Source of the DNA: Humulus lupulus
Lineage: Eukaryota; Streptophyta; Magnoliopsida; Rosales; Cannabaceae
Length of the DNA: 64,000 nucleotides
Direction: 5' to 3'
NCBI RefSeq assembly: GCF_963169125.1
Contig: NC_084801.1
Coordinates: 111,069,061-111,133,060, forward strand
Within the stretch, counting starts at the first letter, position 1. Each line of letters begins with the position of its first letter. The notes beneath the pieces were generated by a model, which saw only the letters and a program-made list of their open reading frames with translations, searched no databases and was not told the DNA's origin. The position numbers and the translations under genes are program-made. Of the stretch, positions 12,165-24,435 are shown one piece after another.

Positions 12165-12586
12165 TTCTTTAGAGTCTCAACATGGAAAGGGATGAGGATA
12201 TTTGGAAAAAAAAAAGCATGTTGAGCCCTAGATTTGTAGGACCATTTGAGAGCCTAGAGAGGATCGGTAAGGTGGCTTATAGATTGGCCTTACCATCGGC
12301 ACTGTCGATTATACCCAATGTATTTCATATTTCCATGTTGAGAAAACATGAATTAGATGAGACTCAGGTGTTGATTTATGAGAATGTGGAACTGGAGGCA
12401 GAGTTATCCTATGAGAAATAGCCAATCCGGATACGAAACACAAAGGATAAGGCTCTAAGGAACAAAACTATCTTTCGTTAAGGTATTATACAGAAACAGT
12501 AAGGTCGAGGGAGTGACCTGGGAACTAGAATCAGATATACGATATCTATATCTCGAATTGTTCTAGTAAAATTTCAAGGATGAATT
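12165..12586 (+). pseudogene. Integrase C-terminus with chromodomain-like tail
   Basis: Continuation of the split Tekay-like integrase. The frame 12182-12421 carries the GPF module (FVGPFESLERIGKVAY, PSALSIIPNVFHIS, MLRKHELD), which is typical of chromovirus integrases. After a TAG at 12419, the sequence encodes pieces resembling a chromodomain in shifted frames (PIRIRNTKDKALRNKTI, then GRGSDLGTRI). A chromodomain would direct insertion to modified chromatin. An A-rich run at 12206-12214 and several stops show that it is dead. It ends just before the polypurine tract. Confidence 0.7.
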
Positions 12587-12592
12587 TCCTGT

Positions 12593-12606
12593 AAGGAGGG
12601 GATAGT
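12593..12606 (+). other. Polypurine tract of the Tekay-like element
   Basis: AAGGAGGGGATAGT directly precedes the 3' LTR start (TGTAA, 12607-12611). Purine-rich tracts in this position prime plus-strand DNA synthesis. Confidence 0.8.
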
Positions 12607-14587
12607 TGTAATGTAATACCCTACTTCCTTAGAGCCGTTACTAAGTGAGTTTAAAACGTGTATTTAACTCGCTAATCGAGGTTTTAAGACAAAAGTGTAA
12701 CTAAACCATAATCAGAGTCATAAACTTTGAAAATAAACCATTTACTGAAAATTATAAAGCGTTTAACATTTGGGATCCCAAAATACTGTTTAAAAATAGT
12801 GCAATTCAAAAGTATAAATAAGTCAGCTAAAAGACAAAATCTGGGTTCAGTACAATCATCTCCCAAAATAACCCTAGCTGTGGCAGCCAGGCAGGCCAAA
12901 CATGTACGCGCCGCTTCATGCTCTTCGTACTCATGGTTGGTCGACTTTCCTTTTGCCCTTACCTGCACCACAGAGCACCCATGAGTCGAAGCCCAGCAAG
13001 AAAACCCTCACAAGCAGATAACATATGCATATCAAACACTTAACATATAAACAAGCCATCATCAGGCTAACCACATACGGCCATGCCGTCCCAGGTGCTT
13101 TACCAGGCCCTGGGTTCGCAGTCCACACCGTGAGGATATCCCAGGTATCCTATAGGGTCTCGCCCTAGAAACTTGCACTCCGTGTCCTAAATGCTGCTCC
13201 TACCCCCTTGCCATTCTCGGCCTTGCCGCTCTCAACCTTCGCCGTTCCCCGCCTTCGTCGTTCTCGGCCCTCGTCGTTCCCGGCTCTTGGCGTTCATTCA
13301 CATATATGCACACATAGCATAATTAAGCATATACTTAAACATGAATAAACTCAATTAATGGGCAACGCCGTGCAACACAATCATATAGGGTCGTGCCCTG
13401 CAACATAAGCTCTACGGGTACAGCAGTTTTCTTACCTGTGTCCCGAGCTTTCCAAGCACCGATGTCCCGAGCACAGTCCTCTAGTCTGAGCCTCGCTGAA
13501 ACCCTAGTCACAACGCATCAAAAATATCCATCCATCAAGTTCTAATCCCTTAAATAAATTTGGGTCATAATTCTAATCTCCGAGACCTTGAATTCTATCA
13601 ATCCGGGTGATAAAATCCATCCCGAGCCTTAACCTTTGAATTCCCAAGTCTAAAACTTCTTAAAAGCCCAAAAATGCACTAAGAGTCGCAGCCCGCCCCC
13701 CAACCAGAGAGCAATCCCAAAACAGGGCAGGCGCGCCGTGGCTTAAGCCCCATGCCGCGGCCCGCCCTCCTTCCTGGCCACCAAAATGCTTCAGAGGGTC
13801 GCGGCTCAGCAAGAACAATGTCGCGGCCCGACCCTTTGAACCCAGAAAAATCCTCCATTTTTGCCACGAAAACCCATCCAATTAACCCCAAAATCAACCC
13901 AACAACTCAAGCTAACCATCACAGAAGTTATACCATGAACTCAGCAACAAAACCTAACAAGAATTCTAGCTCAAAACCTCATCAAACTCAAAGATGATTC
14001 TTCACCCAACACACATGCCAAACTCTAAAATATCAGCAGAAAACCAATTTAATTCATTAAGTTCAAGGCCTACTTTTGCTTTCTAAGCTAACCTTCTTAG
14101 TTCCAAGCTTCAATCCCCCAAAGCTCCAGCCTTGAATTCTGAGTTTCCTAGCTTAATCTTCTCAAAGTTTCCCTTAGTATGGTTTAGAGAAAAAAAAAAG
14201 AGAAGGAAAGAAGGAGTTTGGGTCAGTTTCTCCAAGTTTCTAAGCGTTTCTTGGGTTTTGTTTTATTTAACTTAAGCTTCTAAGGTTACCTCAAAGCTTG
14301 GGGTGCCAAAAACGTCCCCGAGGGTGTTTACCCAAAAAATGGTTGCTGATGACGTGGCAGGGATTTCTCCCACGTGGTTAACACATGGCAGAAGTATTGT
14401 TCGACTATCGACCAGAGGCACATCGCTTCGTCAGGGCTTAATTTTTAGATACGACCAGGCTGGTCGTATAATTTGATTTGTTTCCTTCTAAGATTGTAAT
14501 CTTATAATAATTACATTGGATATTTCCTCATTATTACATTGATACGCGGTTATTAAGGAAAGATATGGCCCGTTGGCCCATGTAACC

Positions 14588-16602
14588 TGTAGAGTCCCAG
14601 AATTTACTTAGCTAGTTAGATAGTAGTAGTAGTAGTAATAGCTAGTATTAGTTGTAGTATGTTTATAACTGTGGATTTTGGTTCAGACCGGGATTTAATT
14701 GGACACTCATAGTAACACTTGTAGATTTTCTAAGTTTAATCTATAGTTTAAGAATATTAATTTTAACCTAAGGTTTGATTAATATGATTGATATTGATGA
14801 TGATATTTATTATATTATAAGGTTTAGATAAACCCAATAAGATAGTAACACTTGTCATATGTATGATTATTAAGAAATTATTATTTTAATGATAAAATAA
14901 GAGAAATATAAGACTTAGTCTTTACCAAAATCTGATCGGAGCATGATATTTATCACAATTTTATTTATTTGTGGATTAGTTTGATATTTAGATAATTAAA
15001 TAGATTTTTCGTAACTTTAGGGTACTGTAACTTCTGACCTGTTTTTGACCCAGTTATATTAGGAATTTCGAAAACTAGTATTTCTTAAACGTTGTAGATA
15101 ATTTAATGATCTTTCTAACGGTATAAAGAGAGTCCAAATCGGAGTTCTACAACTCCAGATATGTTGATTTTACTGAAGGGGAGTTTAGAGTTACGAGATT
15201 TTGGGAGTTAGAAGTTAGGATTCTATTTGTTTTTATTATTTTAAAATCAAGCTTTGAATCCTTAAATCTCTCTGAAAATTTTGAACAATTCCTAAGCCTT
15301 TGGCTGAAGGATATTCAAATATTTTCAATTAAATTTATTTTTTTTATTCAAAGCCAAAAAGAATATTTTTATTCCTAGAACTCTATAAATAGGACCTAGC
15401 ACCAAGCATTTTTCATTCATTCATCAAGCTAAGTTCAGAGGCTGCAAGTTGTTAGGTTATTGTGAGAGTGTAAACACTTGGGTTGGGGATTATAAGCTTG
15501 ATCAATATAAGCTTACCAAACACTTGGGAAGTAAGGTCTTATAGCATTTCGGTTCAAGGTTTAGATTGGTCTTACAAGTGTTCAAGGTATTTCCACACTC
15601 TAGTTCATTGGTATTATTTTATTTTCTTTAAAGTTCTCATAGTCTTCTACTCAGCCTTCTAACCTTATTCCTATTCTTGGTTAGGAAATCCAAGTTCTTA
15701 AGCACAAGGTTTTTGGTAAGTATGTTTTAATATGTATAGTTCCTTCATCTCTTTCATCCCTTTTTCTTCAATATCAATAGACTCACCCTTTCACAAATGG
15801 TTTTTAGGAGTGTTCCAAAGTCCCTATTCTGTCCTCATATCCCGGTAATTTTGGTAAGGAAAATAGGATGGAAATTCATATGTTATATGTTATCTTATGT
15901 TTCTTATGTTATAATAAGTGTTATGATATGTATGTTTGTAGGCTTGGGCATATGACCCATATGACTAACAAGCCCCAAATAGATTATGGGCATATGACCT
16001 GCTTAGCTAGTAGGACCCCAAATAGATTATGGGCATATGACCTGCTTAGCTAGTAGGACCCCACTAATCTAATGGGCATATGACTTGTTTAGTCTATGGG
16101 ACCCCAAGTAATAATGGTCATTATAGTATGTATGTGATATATGTGTTATGGTATGTTTTTTTTTATGTTGCACTATGAATTTTTATGTATATGGCTATAT
16201 GTTAGATTTTCCTTGCTGGGCATTAGGCTCATTCCTTTTTGTTTATATGTGCAGGAAAATAGGTCTTAGTGGCGGGGAAGGTTCTTGGAAGCTTAAAGAA
16301 TGTGTATTGAGGCGAAATGGATTCAAGAGCGGAGCGTTATTCGATTCGAGGATGTAGTTTCGTTTTATGTCTTTTACATGTATTTTCCGCACTATTTATG
16401 TAATGTCTTTTTATTTTAAATCATGTTTTGTTTTTAAAGATAATGGGATCCCATATCCTTCTTGGTATTTATTTTGTAAGTAACTCTTATTTTTACAAGT
16501 TACTTAATAAAATTATGGTATTTTCGTAAATGTAAGTTCTATTAAGGATTGTATGTATAGTTTCGTTAATGGTCCAAAAGTCTAGATTAGTGGGTCATTA
16601 CA
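14588..16602 (+). mobile_element. Solo LTR with TSD TAACC
   Basis: A 2015-bp LTR from TGTAGAGTCCCAG to GTGGGTCATTACA, flanked by TAACC at 14583-14587 and 16603-16607. It is AT-rich and of a family distinct from the TGTAACG group, though it still holds a relative of the shared TTGCTGGGC...TGTGCAGG module (16208-16258). A TAG trinucleotide run lies near 14619-14640. An inverted member of the same family is at 48172-50080. The small plus-strand frames in 15868-16357 are low-complexity shadows. Confidence 0.95.
15944..16115. repeat. Tandem repeat, ~44 bp x 4
   Basis: Four units, each with GGGCATATGACC followed by a run ending GGACCCCA or a close variant. The inverted sister LTR has related units at 48655-48790, so the repeat predates the separation of these two copies. 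Confidence 0.8.
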
Positions 16603-16959
16603 TAACCCTCCTTGAGCCTATAAATATACATGAAATAGCTCAAGGAAGGGACTTTTGATCCCTGAATTTCTTGGCGAAGATAGAGAGAGAAAAAGAACTA
16701 TAGTGCAATTATCCATCGTTTCATTGTATTTCTTCCAAGGTTTGTGAAACTCAAGAACCCTAGTTCTTTGATCACGACTTTGAGATTCAATATTAATAAT
16801 AGTACTAAGTAAAAGTAGGTCATTACCATTCTTTGGGGCGGAACCACTATAATCCTTGGTGTTTTCTTCTTTTCCATAGGATTATCTTTCTTAATTGCCG
16901 TTTTATCTTTTGTCATACATTTGATTCCGTGTCATTGGCCAAATCAAGGGTCAACATTC

Positions 16960-16977
16960 TGGTGCTCTCATTGAGAG
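16960..16977 (+). other. Putative primer-binding site of the Tat element
   Basis: TGGTGCTCTCATTGAGAG begins three bases after the LTR end at 16956, where the tRNA primer site is expected, and starts with the TGG that pairs with a tRNA CCA end. I do not assign the tRNA. Confidence 0.6.
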
Positions 16978-17004
16978 TTGAACACAAAACTTTAATAAAA
17001 TCTA

Positions 17005-19570
17005 ATGGCGAAAACATCGAAGAAGACTGGACAGGCTGCTGGCGCTGCACCATCCCAACCTCCTCCCCCAAATGTGACCGAGAATGAACCACATTTGGAG
17101 TTTGATGAGGAGGAGTTAGATTCCGAAACACTGAGAGCAACACTAGGAGTGCTGCAAGATGAATTGGCTAATCTAAGGGCCAATCAGAAGAGTACTGCAG
17201 AGACGATGGGGTTGCAACAAAGAGAAATAGAACGCCAACGCTAGGAGCTGAGTGAGCGGCAGGCGAAAATGGATCATCGGCAGAGGGATGCCATGGCCAC
17301 CCTTGAAGCCGCCATCCAACTGGCTAGGAGTCAGGCTGTGCCAACCTCCCAGCCAGATCAGCCACCGAATGCGCCACGTCAAAGAGGTCCCAATCCAAGC
17401 CCTCCGCTCTAGCCGACAAGCCCTCAAAGGCCGGAGCAGCCGCCTGTGGCTCAGGATGATGTCCCACCTAGGGATCCTGAGCAGCAGCATCCATCTCGAG
17501 CTGGTCGAGGCAATTCCCATCGTCCGAGGCAGAATAGGGCAGGGCAGCCGCCTCGTAGCCCTAGATGCCTCAGGGATGAAGAGCCAAATCTATCGAGCAA
17601 GGGGCAGCGTCCTTCTACCAACAGTGATACAAACCACGCCAACAATTGTGATGAAACCCGAACCAAATCTGGAAAACTAGCCAAGAAAACTCGAATTTGG
17701 AATGGAAACCGCGACCCAATGCTTAGCAAAGCACGAACCTTGGTATGGTGAAGATGCCACAAACGGGGATGGATTATCCATTTAATAAGTTGGATTTGAA
17801 CGCCACAAGGAAATCCTTGATAAGTTCGAAAGTTTCTTCAAGAACTCAAGAAGAAAACTCACAATTTTTCATTAACAAAATCTATCTGCCTTCCAAACCT
17901 TCCACAAGACCTAATATAGCCGAAAATTACAAAGAGGGTTTTAGACATATAAAAACCCTAAAATATCCTTAATGAAAAAGCCCAAAAAAAAAGACATGTC
18001 TTTGACTCCAACAAAGACTCTAATAAAACATGAAAATATAGTTCAAACTAAAACAAATAATTAAAGTAAGGTTACAAAGAAGCCAAATCTTAATCAAGCT
18101 CCTAAACTGTCAACTTTGATGAGCAGCACAAGCCTTTGTTCACCCTCAGTAGTGAACTCGACCTCTTCCTGTTGTAGAATTCTCCGGACTAAATTGTTAA
18201 GCTCTTCTTTGAATCTCCTAGATCACACCCTGTCCTCATCAAACAGGAGGAACACCGAGTCAGGCTCTGCGGTTAGGGGCCCCCCACGGCATAACAATGC
18301 ACTGGGACCCAATGACCAGCGCAGGCCTCCCCCTGACGCTCGGGAAATGCCAGCCCGAGGAGGAAATAAAGTGAACAGCCGGTCACGTCGTAGTCAGCCA
18401 CAATTTAGATATAGCCATGACTATAATGAAGCTGATTCTGGCCGAAGAAATGCTGGTCGGAGAAATGAGGAAAGAGGTGGAGGCAGAAGCCCCCCACCTA
18501 GAGAAAATAGGCCAGCTAGCCACAACGCTGGGGGGCAACCCAGGCAGCAGAACGTCTTTAGTCGACAAGGAGTTACCGAGCAGAGACGTAGAGACGATGA
18601 TTTAAGGGATGTACTTAACGACCATCGTGAGAGGCACGACGAGTTCGCTCCCCCGGCAGAGGCGGCCCCAGCAGTCCCAGAGGCTGTTCAGGCTCAGATT
18701 GATGCTCTGAACCAGGCGGTACAACAACTGGTCGGGGGACGAACGTCCCATATCGAGTACGATAGGAGGAGGGGCACTGCCTTTGTACAAAGGATTGCTA
18801 TAGCTGAAACTCCCAGTAAGTTCAAGATGCCAACATTGTCGAACTTTGACGGGTACGGAGACCCAATATCTCACGTTAATAAGTTTGAGATACAAATGGA
18901 TATACAGAAAGTGTTGAAAGATGCCCGCTGCCGGATCTTTCTAGCAACACTGTCTGACACCGCCCAGGAGTGGTTCTTCAAGTTCCCTTCTACTAGTACA
19001 GTATCTTGGGAAATGTTCATGAAGGAATTTTACGGACAATTCTACACGGGTTACGTACACCCCACAGAGGCCAACCAGCTGGCCAAGATACGCCAGAAAT
19101 AGTGAGAGCCCTTAAAAGAATATGTCCAACGCTTCATGCGAGCAGCAGTTGGAGTCAAGACAGTGGGCGATGAGGGTAAGATGATGGCTCTAGCTGCTGG
19201 GGTTAGGTGCCGTTCACCCCTCTAGAGTAGCCTTAGAAAGAATGGGGTAAGAAGTACCCAAGAGTTTTTGGATCGGGCTGATCGATATATCGAGCTTGAT
19301 GACGCGATTGCCAACGAAGGGAAATCGCCAAAAAAAGACAAGGGGCCCAAGGAAGAACCCACTAAAGCCGCCAACGGGTCGGAAAATCCCAATGGCAACG
19401 GCAAGGGCAACGGGAATGGCAATGGTAGGAACGGTGGAAAACGGGCGAACAATGAACCCTCAGCTTCTGAGAGTTAACGCCCCAAAAAAAATTGATACGA
19501 GCCGAGATTCACCAACTACACGGCCCTTGTCGAAAGCCGAGCAAAAGTCTACCAGGCGACCAGCTCAAGC
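17005..19570 (+). pseudogene. gag: Gag of the Tat element (interrupted)
   Basis: Structural capsid-like protein of the element. Translation starts at ATG 17005 (MAKTSKKTGQ) with a glutamine-, proline- and charge-rich N-terminus. The same frame leads into the solo LTR at 17625 and resumes in phase at 18247, so the insertion did not shift the frame. The conserved retrotransposon gag core is in 18800-19160 (KFKMPTLSNFDGYGDP, ATLSDTAQEWFFKF, FYGQFY, LKEYVQRFM). A glycine/asparagine-rich linker follows at 19385-19445. In-frame stops: TAG 17242, TAG 17410, TAG-TGA 19100-19105, TAG 19223, TAA 19475, TGA 19493. Short frames on the other strand in 17173-17762 and 18383-18895 are shadows. Confidence 0.85.
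17625..18241 (-). mobile_element. CRM-like solo LTR with TSD AACAG
   Basis: A 617-bp LTR reading TGATAC...CTCATCA on the plus strand, flanked by AACAG (17620-17624 and 18242-18246). It belongs with the LTRs at 57412-58036 (same orientation) and 24793-25500 (opposite). Relative to 57412-58036 it lacks about 54 bp just before its right end, which removes the segment that in its relatives encodes the GPVTRxRARRF tail. It sits in gag without disturbing the reading phase. Confidence 0.93.
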
Positions 19571-20557
19571 GTGCGTTACAAACGACCTGCAGCTATAAGG
19601 AAAGATATCTCCAAGAGAGATACGACAAAGTTCTGTCGTTTTCACTACGACTACGGGCACGACACCAATGAATGTGACCAATTTATAGACGAGATTAAAT
19701 TCCTGATCAGGCAGGGACATTTAAGAAGATATGTGCGAGTCGCAGGAGGGTCTCAGCAAGAGGTTCAAGGTGGCAATGAGCAGGCACCTGCACGCCAATG
19801 CTCGCCACCTCTACAGCCAGCTTCTGTGGCAGGCACTTTACTCACCATCTGCGGAGGCCCACATCTTGCAGGAGACAGTGGGAAGGTAAGGGAACGATAC
19901 GCTCGAACCCTATGCCATGACCAGGACATCGAGATGATAAGTGTGGAGGATCGAGCACTGAAAAAGGCACGAACAAAGGAGGAATTGATAATCTTTTCTA
20001 AAGACGATGCCTAGCACGTGCGATTCCCACACTCCGATCCGCTAGTCGTAGACGTACAAATTGCCAACATGATGGTGAAGAGGGTGTTGGTCGACACAGG
20101 AAGTTCGGTCAACATCCTGTACAAGTCTTCGCTGGAAAGAATGAAGCTGTCTGTCAAAGACCTGGAGCCATGCAACCAAACCATTTATGGTTTTTTCAGT
20201 GAAGAGCTCGCCCCAACAGGGTCGATTAGGCTTCCAGTTACAGCAGGTACTGCACCTGCTGATAGGATATCACTCACCACTTTCATAGTAGTTGATTGTC
20301 CTTCAGCATACAATGCTGTAATTGGGAGACCAATTCTAGTCGACCTACGGGCCGTCATTTCAATATGGCACCTTGCCATGAAATTCCCGACAGACGCAGG
20401 GGTAGGATGCGTATTGGGAAAACAGCGTGAAGCAAGGGAGTTCTACAACGCCTCAATCACCAAGGCAAAGAAGGGTGTATCGAGAGATGTTCCCGGAAAA
20501 GAGTTGCAAGTGGAAATTGATGCTCAGGCCCACTCAGGTGATAATGTCACCGAATAG
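19571..20557 (+). pseudogene. Zinc-knuckle-like region and aspartic protease
   Basis: Same frame as gag. The segment at about 19634-19680 (FCRFHYDYGHDTNEC) is the zinc-binding type motif usual before the protease in Tat elements. The protease matures the polyprotein. Its catalytic motif is intact (VLVDTGSSVNILY, about 20087-20125), and the later hydrophobic signature NAVIGRPIL is at about 20308-20335. A TAG at 20012 and a TAG at 20555 break the frame on either side of the protease, so the protease domain itself is uninterrupted. Confidence 0.85.
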
Positions 20558-20584
20558 GGCATTGCCAAAAGGGAGGATAGAGAC

Positions 20585-21439
20585 TTGGATCCTCGCTTTG
20601 GGGATTTTGAGGAAGAAATAGGACCCATCGGGGACCTTGGAGAGGTCCAACTCGATGAAGAAAGTCTGACCAAGGTTTTGAAAGTCGATAAAAACTTAGA
20701 GACAACAACAAAACAAGCACTGGTGGAGCTTTTAAGGAGGAACCAGGAAGTCTTTGCCTGGTCACACAAAGACATGGTCAAAATAGACCCTGCAGTCATC
20801 AGCCATGTCCTGAACATCGACATGGAAAGGGATTTCAGGGTGGCGTTTTATCCATCGTGGGTCTCTAATCCTGTGCTAGTTTCCAAGCCAAATGGCAAGT
20901 GGCGCACATACGTGGATTTCATAGACCTTAATAAAGCCTGCCCCAAAGATTGTTTCCCACTCCCAAGAATCGACCAGCTGGTCGATGCCACTGCAGGGCA
21001 TGAGATTCTCTCATTCATGGATGCATACTCCGGGTATAATCAGATTAGTATGCATCCCCCTGATGAGGATCACACTAGCTTTCGGACTAATACAGGGCTT
21101 TACTATTACAAAGTAATGCCTTTCGGTTTGAAAAACGCTGGTGCGACTTACCAGCGACTAGTCAACCACATGTTTAAAGAACTGATCGGCACAAACATGG
21201 AGGTCTACGTCGACGACATGCTGGTTAAGTCGAAGAATGCAGAAGGGCATATAAAGGATTTGCAAGAGTGCTTCAATGTCTTGAACAAATATCAGATGAA
21301 GTTGAATCCCCTTAAATGTTCCTTCGGAGTAGGATCAGGGAAGTTCTTGGGATTTATAGTTAACTCGAGAGGAATTGAAGCCAATCCCAAGAAAATTAAA
21401 GCCCTGATCAATATGGGATTAAGGATGTTCAAAGTTTAA
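20585..21439 (+). pseudogene. Reverse transcriptase of the Tat element
   Basis: Copies element RNA into DNA. The frame follows gag-protease in phase. Recognisable blocks: NPVLVSKPNGKWRTYVDF, DLNKACPKDCFPLPRIDQLV, SFMDAYSGYNQI, VMPFGLKNAGATYQRLV and the active site EVYVDDMLVKS (about 21200-21235). Between VLNIDMERDF and AFYPSWVSNP, at about 20835, the usual segment of some 35-40 residues (the fingers region) is missing, an in-frame deletion. Near 21417 a frameshift ends this frame at 21439, and the correct frame continues as IAALSRFIS. The enzyme could not work. Confidence 0.9.
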
Positions 21440-21930
21440 CCGGAAGAATTGCCGCTCTCAGTAGATTCATTTCGAAGTCAACAGATAAGTGCGTTCCATT
21501 TTTTAATCTACTTAGAGGCAACAAAAAGTTTGAATGGACGTAGGAGTGCGAGCAGGCTTTCCAAGCATTGAAGACTCACATGGCGCAACCACCCATCTTG
21601 TCAAAGCCGGTCGATAAGGAAACTTTGTTCATCTACCTGGCGATCACGGAATATGATGCTAGTGTCGTTTTTGTAAGGAAGGAAGAAGGCGTGCAGAAGG
21701 TTGTTTACTGTGCAAGTAAAAGGCTAATTGGAGAAGAACAGTGGTACCGCCCCATCGAGAAGCTAGCCTATTGCTTAATTTTGGCCTCCAGGAAGCTGCG
21801 GCCTTACTTTCAAGCTCACCCAATCGCGGTTTTGACCGACCAGCCTCTACGGCAAGTCCTGCAAAAACCAGAGGCTGCGTGTAGATTGTTAAAATAGGCA
21901 GTCGAACTTGGGCAATTCTATATATCTTAC
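21421..21930 (+). pseudogene. RNase H attached to reverse transcriptase
   Basis: The connection and RNase H-like domain that normally follows gypsy reverse transcriptase, in the frame after the shift at about 21417. Landmarks: RIAALSRFISKSTDKC, FEWT then a stop TAG (21541), QAFQALKTHMAQPPIL, ETLFIYLAITEYDASVVFVR, YCASKRLIGEEQWYRPIEKLAYCL. A TAG at 21895 precedes the linker to the next RNase H. Confidence 0.8.
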
Positions 21931-22650
21931 TTGCCGCGAGCAGCAATAAAAGGGCAAGCCCTGGCTGACTTCATTGCAGAGTTCACTGAACTTACAGATA
22001 GCGAGCAGACTGAAGAGCCTAATGAACCTGAGTCTCAAAACCAAGCTCCCTCGTGGAATTTATTTACAGATGGTTCTTCTAACGAGTGCCACGCCGGAGG
22101 AGGAGTGATATTGATAACGCCGGAAGGGCATCGATTTCACTGCGCAATCAGGTTTGACTTCACTGCTTCTAACAACAAAGTCGAGTATGAAGCATTACTC
22201 GTTGGGTTGCGGTTAGCCAAGGACATGAATATAAAGGTGCTCGACTTCTACAGTGATTCGCAGCTGGTGGTAAATCAAGTCATGGGAGAATACCAGGCGT
22301 GAGGTTTAAAGATGGTTGCCTATTTAAACAAAACAAAAGATTTATTGGCTCAGTTCGACAAATACACCCTCCAGCAAGTACCTCGCGACCAGAATTCCAA
22401 TGCTGATGCTTTGGCCAAATTAGCAAGTGCAAAGGATGCAGATACTCTGAATATAGTGCCGGTTGAGCAACTGTCTATGCCAAGCATCCAAGTAGAGGAA
22501 ACCACTATGGTGATCCAGATGGTGGATACATGGATAGCACTATATATAGAGTATCTGACGCAAGGCATGGTACCAACAGACAGAAACAAGGCCAGGACCC
22601 TTCAGCGGCAGGCTGCTAGGTATATCATGGTCGATGGAATCTTGTACTGA
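21931..22650 (+). pseudogene. Second, archaeal-type RNase H (Tat hallmark)
   Basis: An additional RNase H, acquired by Tat-lineage elements alongside the original one. The motifs are clear: LFTDGSSN (about 22063), SNNKVEYEALLVGLRLA (about 22170), FYSDSQLVVNQV (about 22245) and, after a TGA at 22300, RDQNSNADALAKLAS (about 22385). These carry the acidic residues of the active site. The linker to integrase follows and a TGA at 22648 ends the frame. The presence of this domain is the main reason for the lineage call. Confidence 0.85.
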
Positions 22651-23766
22651 AGGGGATACTCAATGCCACTCCTCAGATGTATTTCAAAAGAGAAGGCCAA
22701 AGAATTGATGAAATAGGTACACGAAGGCTTTTGTGGAGACCACACTGGGGGGCAAAGCTTGTCAGAAAAGATCCTGAGGCAAGGATACTTCTGGCCCTCG
22801 ATAAACTAAGACTCGATGGAGTTTTTGCGGAGGTGCGACAAGTGGCAAAGGTTCTCCAAAATCCCACGAGCAGCCCCTAATGAACTTAAACAGATGCAAA
22901 GTCCATGGCCATTTGTAGTTTGGGGCACAGATCTAATTGGATCTTTGCCCACAGGGAAGGGCGGCGTCAAGTATGCTGTGGTTGCCATCGACTACTTCAC
23001 TAAATGGGCCGAAACCGAGCCGCTCGCACCTATAATGACCAAGAAGGTGCTGGATTTTGTGATCAAAAACATCTTTTGTTGCTATGGATTGCCAAGGAAA
23101 ATCGTCTCTGATAATGGCACCCATTTTGATAGTGATTTATTCACGGACTTTTGCGAACGGCATGGTATTATCAAGATCTTTTCTTCAGTCTCTCATCCCT
23201 AAGAAAATGGACAAGTCAAAGCAGCCAATAAAACGCTAAAGGATACTATGAAGAAAAGACTGGAATAAGCTAAGGGGGCATGGCCAGAACAATTGCCCGA
23301 AGTCCTTTGGTCGTACAGTACTTCCCACCGAACAACAACAGGCCATACTCCATTCTCTTTAGCTTATGGGTATGAGGCTATGTTGCCTGTTGAGTTAGAT
23401 CCACCTTCGCATCACAGAATAACGTACGATCAAGGTTCGAACAGCCAGATATTGATGGAATCCCTGGACTCGATCGATGAGAAACGTGAACAAGCCCAAC
23501 TCTGAGTAGTTGTGTACCAGCAAAAAGTCGCCCGGTATTTCAATTCTAAAGTGCGAGAAAGGAAATTCAATGTCGGAGATCTAGTACTTCAAAGAGTTTT
23601 CCTAAACACCCGCGACTAAGCTGCTGGAGTACTCGGACCTAATTGGGAAGGGCCTTACCAGATTGAAAAAGTCCTTCATCCAGGCACCTACAAACTTGCT
23701 CGCCTAAATGTAGATCTCATTCTTTGTTATTGGAATGGAGAATACCTACACAAGTACTATCAATGA
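22651..23766 (+). pseudogene. Integrase of the Tat element, catalytic Glu lost
   Basis: Joins element DNA to the chromosome. Same frame as the RNase H. The zinc region is damaged: HEGFCGDHTGG then RRCDKWQRF, where the second cysteine of CxxC is Trp. The core keeps Asp in VVWGTDLIGSLP (about 22930) and Asp in IVSDNGTHFDS (about 23110), but the catalytic Glu of the NGQVE motif is Lys (about 23213-23220). The C-terminus has WEGPYQIEKVLHPGTYKLA. In-frame stops: TAG 22714, TAA 22807, TAA 23200, TAA 23266, TGA 23503, TAA 23617. The natural stop is TGA at 23764. Confidence 0.88.
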
Positions 23767-24435
23767 ACAATCCTTTTTAAAGGATTGGCTTGTATCAATT
23801 TTTCTTTTACAAGTTATGAAAAAGGGTTGGTCATTTTATGTGGCTAATCGCTTATAAGTGTAAGATCTTTTTGATCACTCGTACAGACACGTCTTGTCCA
23901 TTTATTGCGAGAAATATAAAGGACTGTGCACAACCAGTCATTCTTGCCAATTATTGTATTTTATACAAGTATTTTCTCATTACGTGTGTTGTTTTGCTAT
24001 ATTATAATTTGAATTATTTTGCTCCGAGCAGTATTGTTCGAACAGGTTTTGGTCAAGGCAAGTGACCAAGGACCTAAAGCTCCTCAACCAATTGGGGGGT
24101 ACATAAGGTATCTAGTAAGCGAAGCATATCAAAAGGTATGTAAACACATGAGAAAAATAAGTGAAAGCATGCTAGGGTACTTAGTGTATTTTTCAAAATT
24201 TTGTATTTTGTTAAATCAAACCAAAGTACTATGCTAAGTTCGATCATGCGAACAGATGTTATAATAAGATGCAAATATATTATAATATCAAAATGTATCC
24301 TTTTACACCGCGAGCAGTCGCTGCTCGGATGTAATTGTTCAATTAAAAGTAAAAACTGCCCGTGCAGCAATAAAAATTCAACTAGAAAATAAAAGTGTCT
24401 TTACATCACGACCCGTAGGCCGTGTACTTAAAAGA
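23767..24435. other. Non-coding spacer between integrase and antisense gene
   Basis: About 670 bp between two convergent coding regions: the pol stop at 23766 (+) and the antisense stop at 24436 (-). It is AT-rich and I see no conserved domain on either strand. Such a spacer would need to hold the 3' end of the antisense transcript, but I cannot point to a convincing terminator. Confidence 0.6.

Larger units (their letters stand above)
14325..16956 (+). repeat. 5' LTR of the Tat element, split by a solo LTR
   Basis: Pieces 14325-14587 and 16608-16956 join to 612 bp and match the 3' LTR at 28657-29268. The interruption is the solo LTR 14588-16602 with its TSD. Terminal TGTT/AACA inverted repeats are present. 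Confidence 0.93.

Noticed and set aside
13660..13997. Overlapping frames in the inverted LTR with alanine/arginine-rich translation
   Set aside because: They come from the GC-rich palindromic cassette, not from a gene.
14610..14660. TAG/TAA microsatellite as a notable feature
   Set aside because: Short and imperfect, a common feature of AT-rich LTRs.
17173..17762. Long minus-strand and alternate frames over Tat gag
   Set aside because: Shadows of a GC-richer coding region; the gag frame is established by phase continuity across the solo LTR.
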